Source of the DNA: CAIUKV01 sp041659105
GTDB taxonomy: Bacteria > Actinomycetota > Acidimicrobiia > IMCC26256 > PALSA-555
Direction of reading: 5' to 3'
DNA: 64,000 nt
Assembly: GCA_041659105.1 (NCBI GenBank)
Contig: JBAZYX010000004.1
Coordinates: forward strand, 1-64,000
The notes beneath the pieces were generated by a model. That model made no database searches and was not told where the DNA came from. It saw only the letters and a program-made list of their open reading frames with translations. Within the stretch, counting starts at the first letter, position 1. Each line of letters starts with the position of its first letter. The position numbers and the translations under genes were made by a program. Below are positions 50,263 through 57,725 of this stretch, piece by piece.

Positions 50263-51299
50263 TGGCCGCGTCCGCCGAGCCCGGTCAGGTGCGCGTCGCC
50301 GTCGAGCGCGTGAGCCGGTGCCCGCTCTGCGGGAGCGGCGACCAGCGGCGGTGGTTCGCTTCGCGCGACCGCCTCCACCGCCTCGACCAGCAGGACTTCA
50401 CCTACTCGCGCTGTCGCACGTGCCGGCTCGTCTACCTCTCGGTGCGGCCGACCCGAGAGGACTCGGGACGGCTCTACCCCGACGACTACGCCCCCTACCT
50501 CACCTCCGCCGGTGCGCGGGAGCTCGGTGAGACCGCGCCGGCGTCGGGGAGACCCGCGTCGGCGCCGTCGCAACCCCGGCCCCGACGAGTGACGCGCTTC
50601 GTCGGCAAGGCGGTGGATCGTGTGCTGCCGAATCGGCTGCCGGGCGTCCTCGACGCGGTGTACACGCCGAGGCCACCCGGTGCGCTGGTCGACTACGGCT
50701 GCGGGGGCCCGGCGTTCCTCGACCAGGCCCGGACCCGCGGCTGGGCGACGACCATCGGCGTCGACATGAATCCCGGTGTGGTGGCGCGGGTGGCCGACGC
50801 CGGCCATCGGGGAGTGCTCGCCGGCGACTTCGGCGATGCCGTCGCCGACGGATCGCTCGCGGTGGTTCGCCTCAACCACGTCCTGGAGCACCTGTACGAC
50901 CCCGTCGAGGCGCTCTCGACCATACGGTCGAAGGTCGCGCCCGGAGGGACCGTGCACATTGCGGTGCCGAACGGGGCGAGCGTCTGGGCCGCCCTCTTCC
51001 GGAGCGATTGGTTCAACTCCGATCCGCGCCACCTCGTGCAGTACGCGCCGGCGCAGCTCCGCCGGCTCGCCGCCCTCGCGGGCTTCTCCGACGTGCTGAT
51101 CGTGCACGAGGTCATCACGAAGGACATCGCTCGGAGCTGGGGCTACGTCCGCGAGCGCCGGGGATCCCTCGATCACGCCGGGGTCGAGGCGCTCGCGGCC
51201 GACAAGCGCCTCCAGGTCCTGCTCGAGTATCCCGCGAGGTTCAGCGCGGCGATCGGCCGGGGCGACCGGTTCCATGCGCTGCTGCGGGTCACGGGATGA
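50262..51299 (+). CDS. zinc-ribbon SAM-dependent methyltransferase
   Basis: The 345-residue protein has an N-terminal four-cysteine cluster (CPLCG near residues 22-26 and CRTCR near 55-59), a linker rich in Pro/Arg, and a class I methyltransferase domain. That domain has LVDYGCGGPAFLDQ near 142-155, GVDMNPG, LNHVLEHLYDP near 202-212 and VAPGGTVHIAVPNG. Such proteins act as sugar C- or O-methyltransferases in antibiotic and surface-glycan pathways. The ATG overlaps the previous stop by one base (TGATG). A decayed copy of its N-terminus lies at 48.3 kb. Confidence 0.85.
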   Translation: MAASAEPGQVRVAVERVSRCPLCGSGDQRRWFASRDRLHRLDQQDFTYSRCRTCRLVYLSVRPTREDSGRLYPDDYAPYLTSAGARELGETAPASGRPASAPSQPRPRRVTRFVGKAVDRVLPNRLPGVLDAVYTPRPPGALVDYGCGGPAFLDQARTRGWATTIGVDMNPGVVARVADAGHRGVLAGDFGDAVADGSLAVVRLNHVLEHLYDPVEALSTIRSKVAPGGTVHIAVPNGASVWAALFRSDWFNSDPRHLVQYAPAQLRRLAALAGFSDVLIVHEVITKDIARSWGYVRERRGSLDHAGVEALAADKRLQVLLEYPARFSAAIGRGDRFHALLRVTG

Positions 51300-51319
51300 C
51301 GGAAGCGCTTCGCCGGTGA
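51296..51319 (+). other. 7-codon mini-ORF bridging two genes
   Basis: The methyltransferase stop TGA overlaps an ATG at 51296. This opens MTEALRR and ends in a TGA (51317-51319) that overlaps the GTG start of the next gene (51316). The ribosome could step from one gene to the next through it. Expression is unproven. Confidence 0.35.
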
Positions 51320-52188
51320 GGGCGGTCTCCGAGCTGTACGGCAAGCATCCGGGTAGCGACATCTATGTCGTCGGCACGGGGGCCAGCCTGCGCGTCTTCC
51401 CACCGTCGTTCCTGGAAGGTCGGATCACGATCGGCCTCAACATGGCGTGGAGGATGGTTCCCGTGACCTACGGGATCACCGTCCATCCCGATCTCAACAT
51501 CCCCGAGTTCATCCCCGGGGAGACGGCGAGGCCCGACATCACCTGGATCGTCAAGCGGGACAAGCTCGGCGGGATGGCGGCCGAGCACCTGCGCAGCGCC
51601 GACGAGCTCTACTACTCCTTCCGCACGGGCCCGCGCGACGGTGACCCGGTGGTCCCCGTCACGCAGGGCCGGCCTGGGACCGACGCCTCCAGCCGGGTGC
51701 TCGACTACGTGCGCGCGCCCACCGAGAACTTCCTGTACCTGTGGTCGTCGATCTCCCAGCCCGCCGTCAACCTGGCCGCCAACATGGGCGCGAAGAACGT
51801 GATCCTCGTCGGCTGCGACAACGCCGCGCTGCTCGGGAACCACCACTCGCACGGGCAGCACACTCGGTGGCTCGGCGCCGAGCCCGACGACCGCTACCGC
51901 GACTACTACGACGGTCTGGCGGAGATGCGGTCGGTGCTGCGCGAGCGGGGGGTGAACCTCGTGAGCCTCAACCCCTTCCTGACCATCGGTCCGCACGAGT
52001 ACGACTTCGTGCAGCTCTGCGAGGAGCTCGGCGTCCCGGTCCAGGTCGAGAACCGCGACATCACGAACATCTACGTCGCACCCTGGGAGAAGGAGCAACG
52101 GCGCCGACGCGAGGGGCCCGTGCGCCGCGGGCTCCGGTCCGCACGACTGTGGGCGGGCAAGGCCCGGCGCCGCCTCGCGGCCAGATAG
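51316..52188 (+). CDS. DUF115/sialyltransferase-like protein
   Basis: The 290-residue protein opens with DIYVVGTGASLRVFPPSFLEG near residues 13-33, a glycine-rich nucleotide loop like that of GT42/DUF115 proteins. It continues with ITIGLNMAWRMVPVTYGITVHPDLN and has VILVGCDNAALLGNHHSHGQH near 166-186. DUF115 (Maf) proteins transfer CMP-activated nonulosonic acids to flagellin, so a CMP-sugar donor is plausible. No transmembrane segment is seen; a basic C-terminus may contact the membrane. The GTG at 51316 is reached from the 7-codon mini-ORF; an ATG at 51274 would overlap the upstream gene and is less likely. Confidence 0.65.
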   Translation: MRAVSELYGKHPGSDIYVVGTGASLRVFPPSFLEGRITIGLNMAWRMVPVTYGITVHPDLNIPEFIPGETARPDITWIVKRDKLGGMAAEHLRSADELYYSFRTGPRDGDPVVPVTQGRPGTDASSRVLDYVRAPTENFLYLWSSISQPAVNLAANMGAKNVILVGCDNAALLGNHHSHGQHTRWLGAEPDDRYRDYYDGLAEMRSVLRERGVNLVSLNPFLTIGPHEYDFVQLCEELGVPVQVENRDITNIYVAPWEKEQRRRREGPVRRGLRSARLWAGKARRRLAAR

Positions 52189-52198
52189 CACCGGGTCG

Positions 52199-53167
52199 AT
52201 GTTCGGCGTGCGTCGTCGCGGTCGATCCGTTGCGCCCGACGCGCTCGATCTCGTGGCGGTCGTGGCGGAGCAGAACCGCGGCTGGGTCCTGGAGACGATC
52301 TCCCGGCACCTGACCGACCGGGTCGTGGGCGCCAGCGCGCTGCACTACCTGCCCGAACGACCCGACGCCCCCCTCCCGCCGCTCCCCCCAGCACGCGCGT
52401 ACTTCTTCTCGCACTACCTGCTGTACCTGCGCGTGAAGGACGATCCGAACTGTCGTGCCGCGCGATCCCTGGTGTTCTTCACCCACCCGGGCTTCGCTCC
52501 CGGCGACGCGCGCGCGGTGGCACGCGGGCTCCGCTCGTGCACGACGGTCGTTTCGATGTCGTCGACGCAGGCGCCGGCATTGGCGAACGCCGGCTTCCCG
52601 GCGCGCAAGATGGCGATCGTGCTCCCGGGCGCGGACCCCGACCGGTTCCGCGGCCACGCGCGCGGGAGCGGGGCGGTCGGCCTCGTCTCGGGCTACTACC
52701 CGCGCAAGTCCCCGGACCGGATCGCCGAGATCGTGGAGGCGCTGCCGAATCGCGAGTTCCGGCTCCTCGGCCCCAACTGGCGGGAGGCGCCGATCTACGA
52801 GCGCTTGGTCCGCCTCCCGAACTTCCGGCACCTCGAGCTCGAGTACGCCGACTACCCGTCCTTCTACGACGGAATCGACGTCTTCGTCTCGCCGTCAGCC
52901 CTGGAAGGCGGGCCCATCCCGCTCCTCGAGGCGATGATGGCCAACGCGGTTCCGGTTGCGACGCGGACCGGCTTCGCACCCGACATCATCCGCGATGGCG
53001 AGAACGGGTTCCTCTGCGATGTCGACGCGCCGCCCGAGACGTTCGCCCGGCTGATCGAGCAGGCGTACGCATTGCGCGCGGACGTTCGGGCGACGGTCGA
53101 GCACCTGACGTGGGAGGCCTTCGCGGCGTCGGTGCTCGCACTCGCGTTCCCCGACGACGACGCATGA
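52199..53167 (+). CDS. GT4-like glycosyltransferase
   Basis: The 322-residue protein has a shortened N-terminal GT-B domain and a clear C-terminal nucleotide-sugar domain. SGYYPRKSPDRIAEIVEALP lies near residues 165-184, and the E-x7-E-type SALEGGPIPLLEAMMANAVPV near 238-258 with DGENGFLCD. It follows the DUF115-like gene by ten bases, so it should act in the same step series. The ATG at 52199 fits the conserved start of the domain. The short length (about 320 versus the usual 370-400) is due to the N-terminal domain. Confidence 0.83.
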   Translation: MFGVRRRGRSVAPDALDLVAVVAEQNRGWVLETISRHLTDRVVGASALHYLPERPDAPLPPLPPARAYFFSHYLLYLRVKDDPNCRAARSLVFFTHPGFAPGDARAVARGLRSCTTVVSMSSTQAPALANAGFPARKMAIVLPGADPDRFRGHARGSGAVGLVSGYYPRKSPDRIAEIVEALPNREFRLLGPNWREAPIYERLVRLPNFRHLELEYADYPSFYDGIDVFVSPSALEGGPIPLLEAMMANAVPVATRTGFAPDIIRDGENGFLCDVDAPPETFARLIEQAYALRADVRATVEHLTWEAFAASVLALAFPDDDA

Positions 53168-53207
53168 GCCGCGGGGGTGCGTGGGCTTGCGTCCGGGTGC
53201 GCCTCGG

Positions 53208-53213
53208 TACACT
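53208..53213 (+). promoter_or_regulatory. -10 hexamer TACACT
   Basis: TACACT lies 55 bases before the ATG of the WbsX-like gene at 53269, in the 101-base intergenic gap; an AGGCAGGA ribosome-binding site follows. Confidence 0.45.
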
Positions 53214-53268
53214 CGCTCCTCGAGGCAGCTGGTTCGTTCGATGAGCAGAGGCAGGACCTGATCGCATC

Positions 53269-54432
53269 ATGGCCGACTCTCCGCTCGCCGCTGACGCCCG
53301 CGCTCGCCTGATCGCGTTCTACCTGCCGCAGATGTACCCGATCCCCGAGAACGACCGGTGGTGGGGTCCCGGGTTCACCGAGTGGACCTCTGTCGCCGAG
53401 GCGCAGCCGCTGTTCGCGGGGCACCGCCAGCCCCGGGTGCCCGCGGACCTGGGCTTCTACGACCTGCGTCTCCCCGAGAGCCGCATCGCCCAGGCCGATC
53501 TCGCCCGGGCCCACGGGATCGAGGCGTTCTGCTACTGGCACTACTGGTTCAGCGGGAAGCGGCTCCTCGACCGACCGTTCGCGGAGGTGCTCGGCTCCGG
53601 CGAGCCGGACTTCCCGTTCTGCCTCGCCTGGGCCAACCAGCCCTGGACCGACACGTGGCTCGGCAGCGGGCGCGCGCTCCAGGACCAGCACTACTCACAC
53701 GACGACGACGTGCGGCACGCGCAGTTCCTCGCGACGGCGTTCGCCGATCCGCGCTACGTCCGCGTCGACGGACGGCCGCTGTTCGCGATCTACCGGCCGT
53801 CGGACCTCCCCGACCCCGCCCGCACCGTGGAGACCCTCCGCGGTGAGGCCGCGCGCCTCGGGGTGGGCGAGCCCCTCGTCCTCGGGATCGACGGGTGGGC
53901 GGTCGGACACGACTTCCGGGCCGACGGCCTCGACGGGACCATCAGCTTCGCGCCCCGCCTGGACCTGCTCCCCCACAACAACTACTCGCCGCTGCTCGCC
54001 CGACCGTGGCGCAAGGTCGCCCGGACAGTTCGCAACGCACGGCAGGGAGTGGGGAGCACGACCCTGAAGGTCTACGACTACCGACAGCACCGCGCCGCCG
54101 TGCGGCAGATGCGCGCGGGGTTCACGCATCCCTATTACCCGACCACCCTGGTCGGGTGGGACAACACGCCCCGACGGGGGAAGGCCGCGGTCGTCATGCT
54201 CAACGACGACCCGGAGCACTTCGCGGATGACCTGGCCGAGCTCGTGGAGGCCGCGGCCGTCAAGCCGTTCGACGATCGGCTCGTCTTCGTGAACGCGTGG
54301 AACGAGTGGGCCGAGGGCAACTACCTGGAACCGGATTCCGATCGGGGCTCCGCCATGCTCGAAGCGGTTGCGCGTGTCAATGCGGTTGATGAGCGGGACG
54401 TGGACGCTCCGCTCCGAGCGTCGGCGCCGTAG
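53269..54432 (+). CDS. WbsX-like (GH99-like) protein
   Basis: The 387-residue protein belongs to the WbsX/GH99-like barrel family found in O-antigen and capsule loci. Its landmarks are AFYLPQMYPIPENDRWWG near residues 15-32, GPGFTEW, FCYWHYWFSGKRLLDRP near 84-100, CLAWANQPW and FVNAWNEWAEGNYLEP near 343-358. GH99 enzymes cleave alpha-mannosidic bonds, but members in these loci may be endo-hydrolases or transglycosylases; the activity here is unknown. A second copy lies at 57.7 kb. Confidence 0.85.
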   Translation: MADSPLAADARARLIAFYLPQMYPIPENDRWWGPGFTEWTSVAEAQPLFAGHRQPRVPADLGFYDLRLPESRIAQADLARAHGIEAFCYWHYWFSGKRLLDRPFAEVLGSGEPDFPFCLAWANQPWTDTWLGSGRALQDQHYSHDDDVRHAQFLATAFADPRYVRVDGRPLFAIYRPSDLPDPARTVETLRGEAARLGVGEPLVLGIDGWAVGHDFRADGLDGTISFAPRLDLLPHNNYSPLLARPWRKVARTVRNARQGVGSTTLKVYDYRQHRAAVRQMRAGFTHPYYPTTLVGWDNTPRRGKAAVVMLNDDPEHFADDLAELVEAAAVKPFDDRLVFVNAWNEWAEGNYLEPDSDRGSAMLEAVARVNAVDERDVDAPLRASAP

Positions 54433-54460
54433 CGCGGTCGAGCACAGGAGGCACGACAGC

Positions 54461-55363
54461 GTGACGTGGCCGAACTTCTTCGTGATCGGTGCCCAGAAGG
54501 CGGGGACGACCTCCCTGTACCACTACCTGCGGCAGCATCCCGACGTCTTCATGAGTGCGGAGAAGGAGCCCGGATACTTCAAATCGCTCCCAACCGCGCC
54601 GCCCAAGCTGGTGCTTCCCGGGGAACGAAAGATCGCGGACCTCGACGAGTACCTCCGGCTGTTCGACGGGGTGGGTGCGGAGCGGGCGATCGGTGAAGCC
54701 ACCGCTTCGTATCTCTCGAACGCCGCCGCGGTGGAGCGGATCCACGAGGCGGTCCCGCACGCGAAGCTGATCGCGGTGTTGCGGAACCCAGTCGAGCGGG
54801 CGTTCTCGGCCTATTCGATGCGGGTCTCGCAGGGCGTGGAAGACGCGTCGTTCGCGGAGGCGGTGTTGCGCGAGCGCGAGGGACGCCGCGCGGGGAGCGA
54901 GAGCCCGAAGTGGAGGTACGTCGGTCCGGGGTTCTACGGGCGTCAGCTGTCGCGGTACCTGCAGCGGTTCGATCGGGAGCAGCTGAGTGTGCATCTGTTC
55001 GAAGACCTGTCGCGGGATCCGCAGCGGTTGATGCACGACGTGTTCGAGTTCCTCGGGGTGGACGGATCGTTCGTGCCGACGATTGCGGATCACAACGTGA
55101 CGCGGTACGCCGTGAAGTCGCAGCGGATGAATCGTCTGGTGAGTCGGGTTCCGGGGAAGTCGTTGGTGCGTCGGGTGGTTCCGTCGGACGTGTGGGCGCG
55201 GGCGCGTCGTTCGGTGCGTCGGCGCAACAGCCGGATGCCGGAGTTCGCGATGGAGCTCCGCAGGGACCTGGTGGAGCTGTACCGCGACGACATCCGTTTG
55301 ACCGAGGAGCTCATCGGTCGGGACCTGTCGGCCTGGACCGTCCTCGAGCGTGCTCCGGCGTGA
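54461..55363 (+). CDS. PAPS-dependent sulfotransferase
   Basis: The 300-residue protein carries the 5'-phosphosulfate loop FFVIGAQKAGTTSLYHYL (about 5-22) and the 3'-phosphate motif VLRNPVERAFSAYSMR. Its C-terminus has DLVELYRDDIRLTEELIGRDL near 272-292. The GTG at 54461 is chosen because AGGAGG lies nine bases upstream (54446-54451) and residue 1 falls just before the domain; an ATG at 54368 lies inside the previous gene. A collapsed copy of this gene follows directly. Confidence 0.88.
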   Translation: MTWPNFFVIGAQKAGTTSLYHYLRQHPDVFMSAEKEPGYFKSLPTAPPKLVLPGERKIADLDEYLRLFDGVGAERAIGEATASYLSNAAAVERIHEAVPHAKLIAVLRNPVERAFSAYSMRVSQGVEDASFAEAVLREREGRRAGSESPKWRYVGPGFYGRQLSRYLQRFDREQLSVHLFEDLSRDPQRLMHDVFEFLGVDGSFVPTIADHNVTRYAVKSQRMNRLVSRVPGKSLVRRVVPSDVWARARRSVRRRNSRMPEFAMELRRDLVELYRDDIRLTEELIGRDLSAWTVLERAPA

Positions 55364-55427
55364 CCCGGCCGACCCGCTTCGTGCTCGTGAACACCCGGCC
55401 TCTTCGTTCGCCCCGCGGGGTTAGCGT

Positions 55428-55634
55428 GTGACGGTCGACGGTCTCACCGGAACGTGGCTGACACCGAGGAGCATCCCAAACGTGCTGTGCCCCAACTTCT
55501 ACGTCATCGGCGCGGAGACGGCCTGGGTGGCGGTGCGCCAAGAGCGGTTGGAGCTCTACCGCGACGACGTCGGGCTGACCGAGGAGCTCGTCGGCAGGGA
55601 CCTCGGCGTTGACCGCGGGCGGGGGAGCCGGTGA
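55428..55634 (+). pseudogene. internally deleted sulfotransferase remnant, coupled to kdsBC
   Basis: This 68-codon frame (GTG 55428) joins CPNFYVIGAETAW, matching the first strand of the sulfotransferase just upstream (WPNFFVIGAQKAG), to ERLELYRDDVGLTEELVGRDL, matching its C-terminal helix. About 240 residues in between are gone, but the reading frame was kept. Its TGA overlaps the GTG of the kdsB-kdsC gene as GTGA, so even without function it may serve as a translational leader. Confidence 0.85.
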
Positions 55635-56836
55635 CTGGAGACTCCCCCGAGGTCCTCGCGGTGATCCCGGCCCGTTACGGCAGCGAGCGTTTCCCGGGAA
55701 AGCCGCTCGCGCTCATCGACGGGGTCCCCATGGTGGTGCAGGTCCTGCGCAACGTCGCGCAGGCCGCCACGGTCGACCGGGTGGTGGTCGCGACCGACGA
55801 CGACCGCATCGCCGAGGTCGTGCGGGCCGCCGGGGGTGAAGCCGTGATGACGCCGTCGGAGCTGCCGTCGGGCAGCGATCGCGTCTGGGCCGTGGCCGAG
55901 ACCTCGACCGCCGACATCATCGTCAACGTCCAGGGGGACGAACCGCTGCTGCCCGCGGCCGTGGTGGACGGCATCGTGCGTCGGCTCCAGGACGCGACCG
56001 ACTGCGACATCGCGACGCCGGTCGTGCGCACGCCGCGGATCACGGCGTCCAGCCCTGACGTGGTCACGGTCGCGTGCTCCGAGGACGGCATCGCGCACTA
56101 CTTCTCGCGTTCCACGATCCCGTTCGGAATCGAGGAGGTCCTGCGCCACGTGGGGGTCTACGCGTACCGACGCGAGGCGCTGGAGCGCTTCGTGCGCGCC
56201 CCGGTTGGTGCCCTCGAGGCGATCGAGAAGCTCGAGCAGCTTCGGGCGCTCTCGCTCGGGCTGCGGATCGCGGCGGTGGAGGTCGACGTCGTGCTCCACG
56301 CGGTCGATCGCGCTGAGGACGTGGCGGCGGTCGAACGGCTGCTCGCGTCACCGGGGTGCGCGCCCACGACGGGTCCGGTGCGGCTCGTGGTCCTCGACGT
56401 CGACGGCGTGCTCACCGACGGTCGGATCGCCTACCTCGGCGATGCCCAGCTCGTCAGCTTCGACGTGAAGGACGGCTACGGCGTGGTGGCCATGCGGGAG
56501 GCCGGGATCGAGGTGGCGGTGCTGACGGCACGCGACTCGGTTGCCCTTCGCCACCGCGCCGCAGAGCTGGGCATCACGCACCTCCGCACCAGCGTGACCG
56601 ACAAGGTCGCGGCGCTCGCGGCGCTCGCGGGCGGCCTCGGGGTACCGCTGGCGGAGGTCTGTTACGTGGGGGACGACGTCCCCGACGTCGCGGTCATGGC
56701 CACGGCCGGGCTGTCCGCCGCGCCCGCCGACGCGGCTCCCGCGGCGCGGGCTGCCGCGACGATCGTGCTCGCGGCACCGGGCGGACGGGGCGCGGTGCGG
56801 GAGCTCGCCGACCGCCTGCTCGGTGGGATGCGGTGA
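55631..56836 (+). CDS. kdsBC: fused CMP-Kdo synthetase and Kdo-8-phosphate phosphatase
   Basis: The 401-residue protein fuses two enzymes of the Kdo pathway. Residues about 8-235 are KdsB-like: IPARYGSERFPGKPL, VVVATDD, SGSDRVW, NVQGDEPLLP, HYFSRSTIPFG, HVGVYAYRREALERF and EKLEQLRAL. Residues about 249-401 are a KdsC-type HAD phosphatase: LDVDGVLTDGRI, FDVKDGYGV, LTARDS, ELGITHL, YVGDDVPD and GGRGAVRELADRLL. It would dephosphorylate Kdo-8-phosphate and activate Kdo with CTP. The GTG overlaps the stop of the sulfotransferase remnant. KdsA follows 55 bases downstream. Confidence 0.92.
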   Translation: MTGDSPEVLAVIPARYGSERFPGKPLALIDGVPMVVQVLRNVAQAATVDRVVVATDDDRIAEVVRAAGGEAVMTPSELPSGSDRVWAVAETSTADIIVNVQGDEPLLPAAVVDGIVRRLQDATDCDIATPVVRTPRITASSPDVVTVACSEDGIAHYFSRSTIPFGIEEVLRHVGVYAYRREALERFVRAPVGALEAIEKLEQLRALSLGLRIAAVEVDVVLHAVDRAEDVAAVERLLASPGCAPTTGPVRLVVLDVDGVLTDGRIAYLGDAQLVSFDVKDGYGVVAMREAGIEVAVLTARDSVALRHRAAELGITHLRTSVTDKVAALAALAGGLGVPLAEVCYVGDDVPDVAVMATAGLSAAPADAAPAARAAATIVLAAPGGRGAVRELADRLLGGMR

Positions 56837-56852
56837 CCCCGGCGTTGCCGGG

Positions 56853-56858
56853 TACGCT
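56853..56858 (+). promoter_or_regulatory. -10 hexamer TACGCT for the kdsA gene
   Basis: TACGCT lies 33 bases before the ATG at 56892 in the short gap after kdsBC, so kdsA may have its own promoter. Confidence 0.4.
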
Positions 56859-56891
56859 CTCCCGTCCACTGCTTCCGGCCCGGGTCGTGCG

Positions 56892-57725
56892 ATGACAGTC
56901 GAACCTCGCCTCCTGCTCATCGCCGGGCCCTGCGTGGCCGAGTCGCTCGACCTGTGCATGACCGTTGCCGACGAGCTGAACCGCCTCGGCGAGCGCCACC
57001 CGCAGCTCGACATCGTGTTCAAGGCGTCCTTCGACAAGGCGAACCGCACGTCGATCGAGTCGTTTCGCGGCCACGGGTTCGACGAGGGGCTCGCGCTGCT
57101 CGCCGAGGTCGGGCGCCGCAGCGGGCTGCCCGTCATCACCGACGTCCACGAGTCGGTCCAGGCGGCCCCGGTGGCCGAGGCCGTCGACTACCTGCAGATC
57201 CCTGCGTTCCTGTGCCGCCAGACCGACCTGCTGATGGCAGCGGCGGCGACGGGCCGGCCGGTGCTCGTCAAGAAGGGTCAGTTCCTCGACCCGCACAACA
57301 CCGCGCACATCACCGCCAAGCTGCGCGCCGGCGGGTGTACCGAGATCCTGCTCGGCGAACGCGGCACCACCTTCGGCTACGGCGACCTCGTCGTCGACTT
57401 CCGTTCCCTGCTCGTCATGCGGGAGCCGGGCGTGCGGGTCGTGTACGACGCCACGCACTCCGTGCAGCAGCCCGGTGCCGCGGGTCTGACCTCCGGGGGC
57501 CTGCGGGAGTTCATCGTGCCGCTCGCCCGGGCCGCGGTGGCAGTCGGCTGCGACGGGCTGTTCTTCGAGGTCCACCCGGACCCGTCCCGCGCGCTGTCCG
57601 ACGGGCCGAATGCGCTGCCGCTCGATCGGCTGCAGGAGGTGATCGACGGCCTTCTCGCGATCCGGTCCGCGGCGGAGGCGAACACGATCGACGATCTCGA
57701 GGGGACGTCGGACCTGCGCGCATGA
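56892..57725 (+). CDS. kdsA: 3-deoxy-D-manno-octulosonate-8-phosphate synthase
   Basis: The 277-residue protein has all KdsA landmarks in order: LIAGPCVAES (9-18), KASFDKANRTS, LPVITDVHE, DYLQIPAFLCRQTDL, VLVKKGQFLDP, ERGTTFGYGDLVVDFR, YDATHSVQ and FFEVHPDPSRALSDGPN. It condenses arabinose-5-phosphate with phosphoenolpyruvate. The Cys in IAGPC (C14) is the metal ligand of metal-dependent KdsA; E. coli has Asn at that position. The ATG at 56892 is used; upstream in-frame ATGs fall in unconserved sequence. The WbsX-like gene follows with an ATGA overlap. Confidence 0.94.
   Translation: MTVEPRLLLIAGPCVAESLDLCMTVADELNRLGERHPQLDIVFKASFDKANRTSIESFRGHGFDEGLALLAEVGRRSGLPVITDVHESVQAAPVAEAVDYLQIPAFLCRQTDLLMAAAATGRPVLVKKGQFLDPHNTAHITAKLRAGGCTEILLGERGTTFGYGDLVVDFRSLLVMREPGVRVVYDATHSVQQPGAAGLTSGGLREFIVPLARAAVAVGCDGLFFEVHPDPSRALSDGPNALPLDRLQEVIDGLLAIRSAAEANTIDDLEGTSDLRA

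Noticed and set aside
55631..57725. sialic or legionaminic acid synthesis (NeuA/NeuB) instead of Kdo
   Set aside because: The synthase shows KdsA-specific segments (KASFDKANRTS, IPAFLCRQTDL) and lacks a SAF domain; the cytidylyltransferase has KdsB-type HYFSRSTIP, and a KdsC domain is fused to it.
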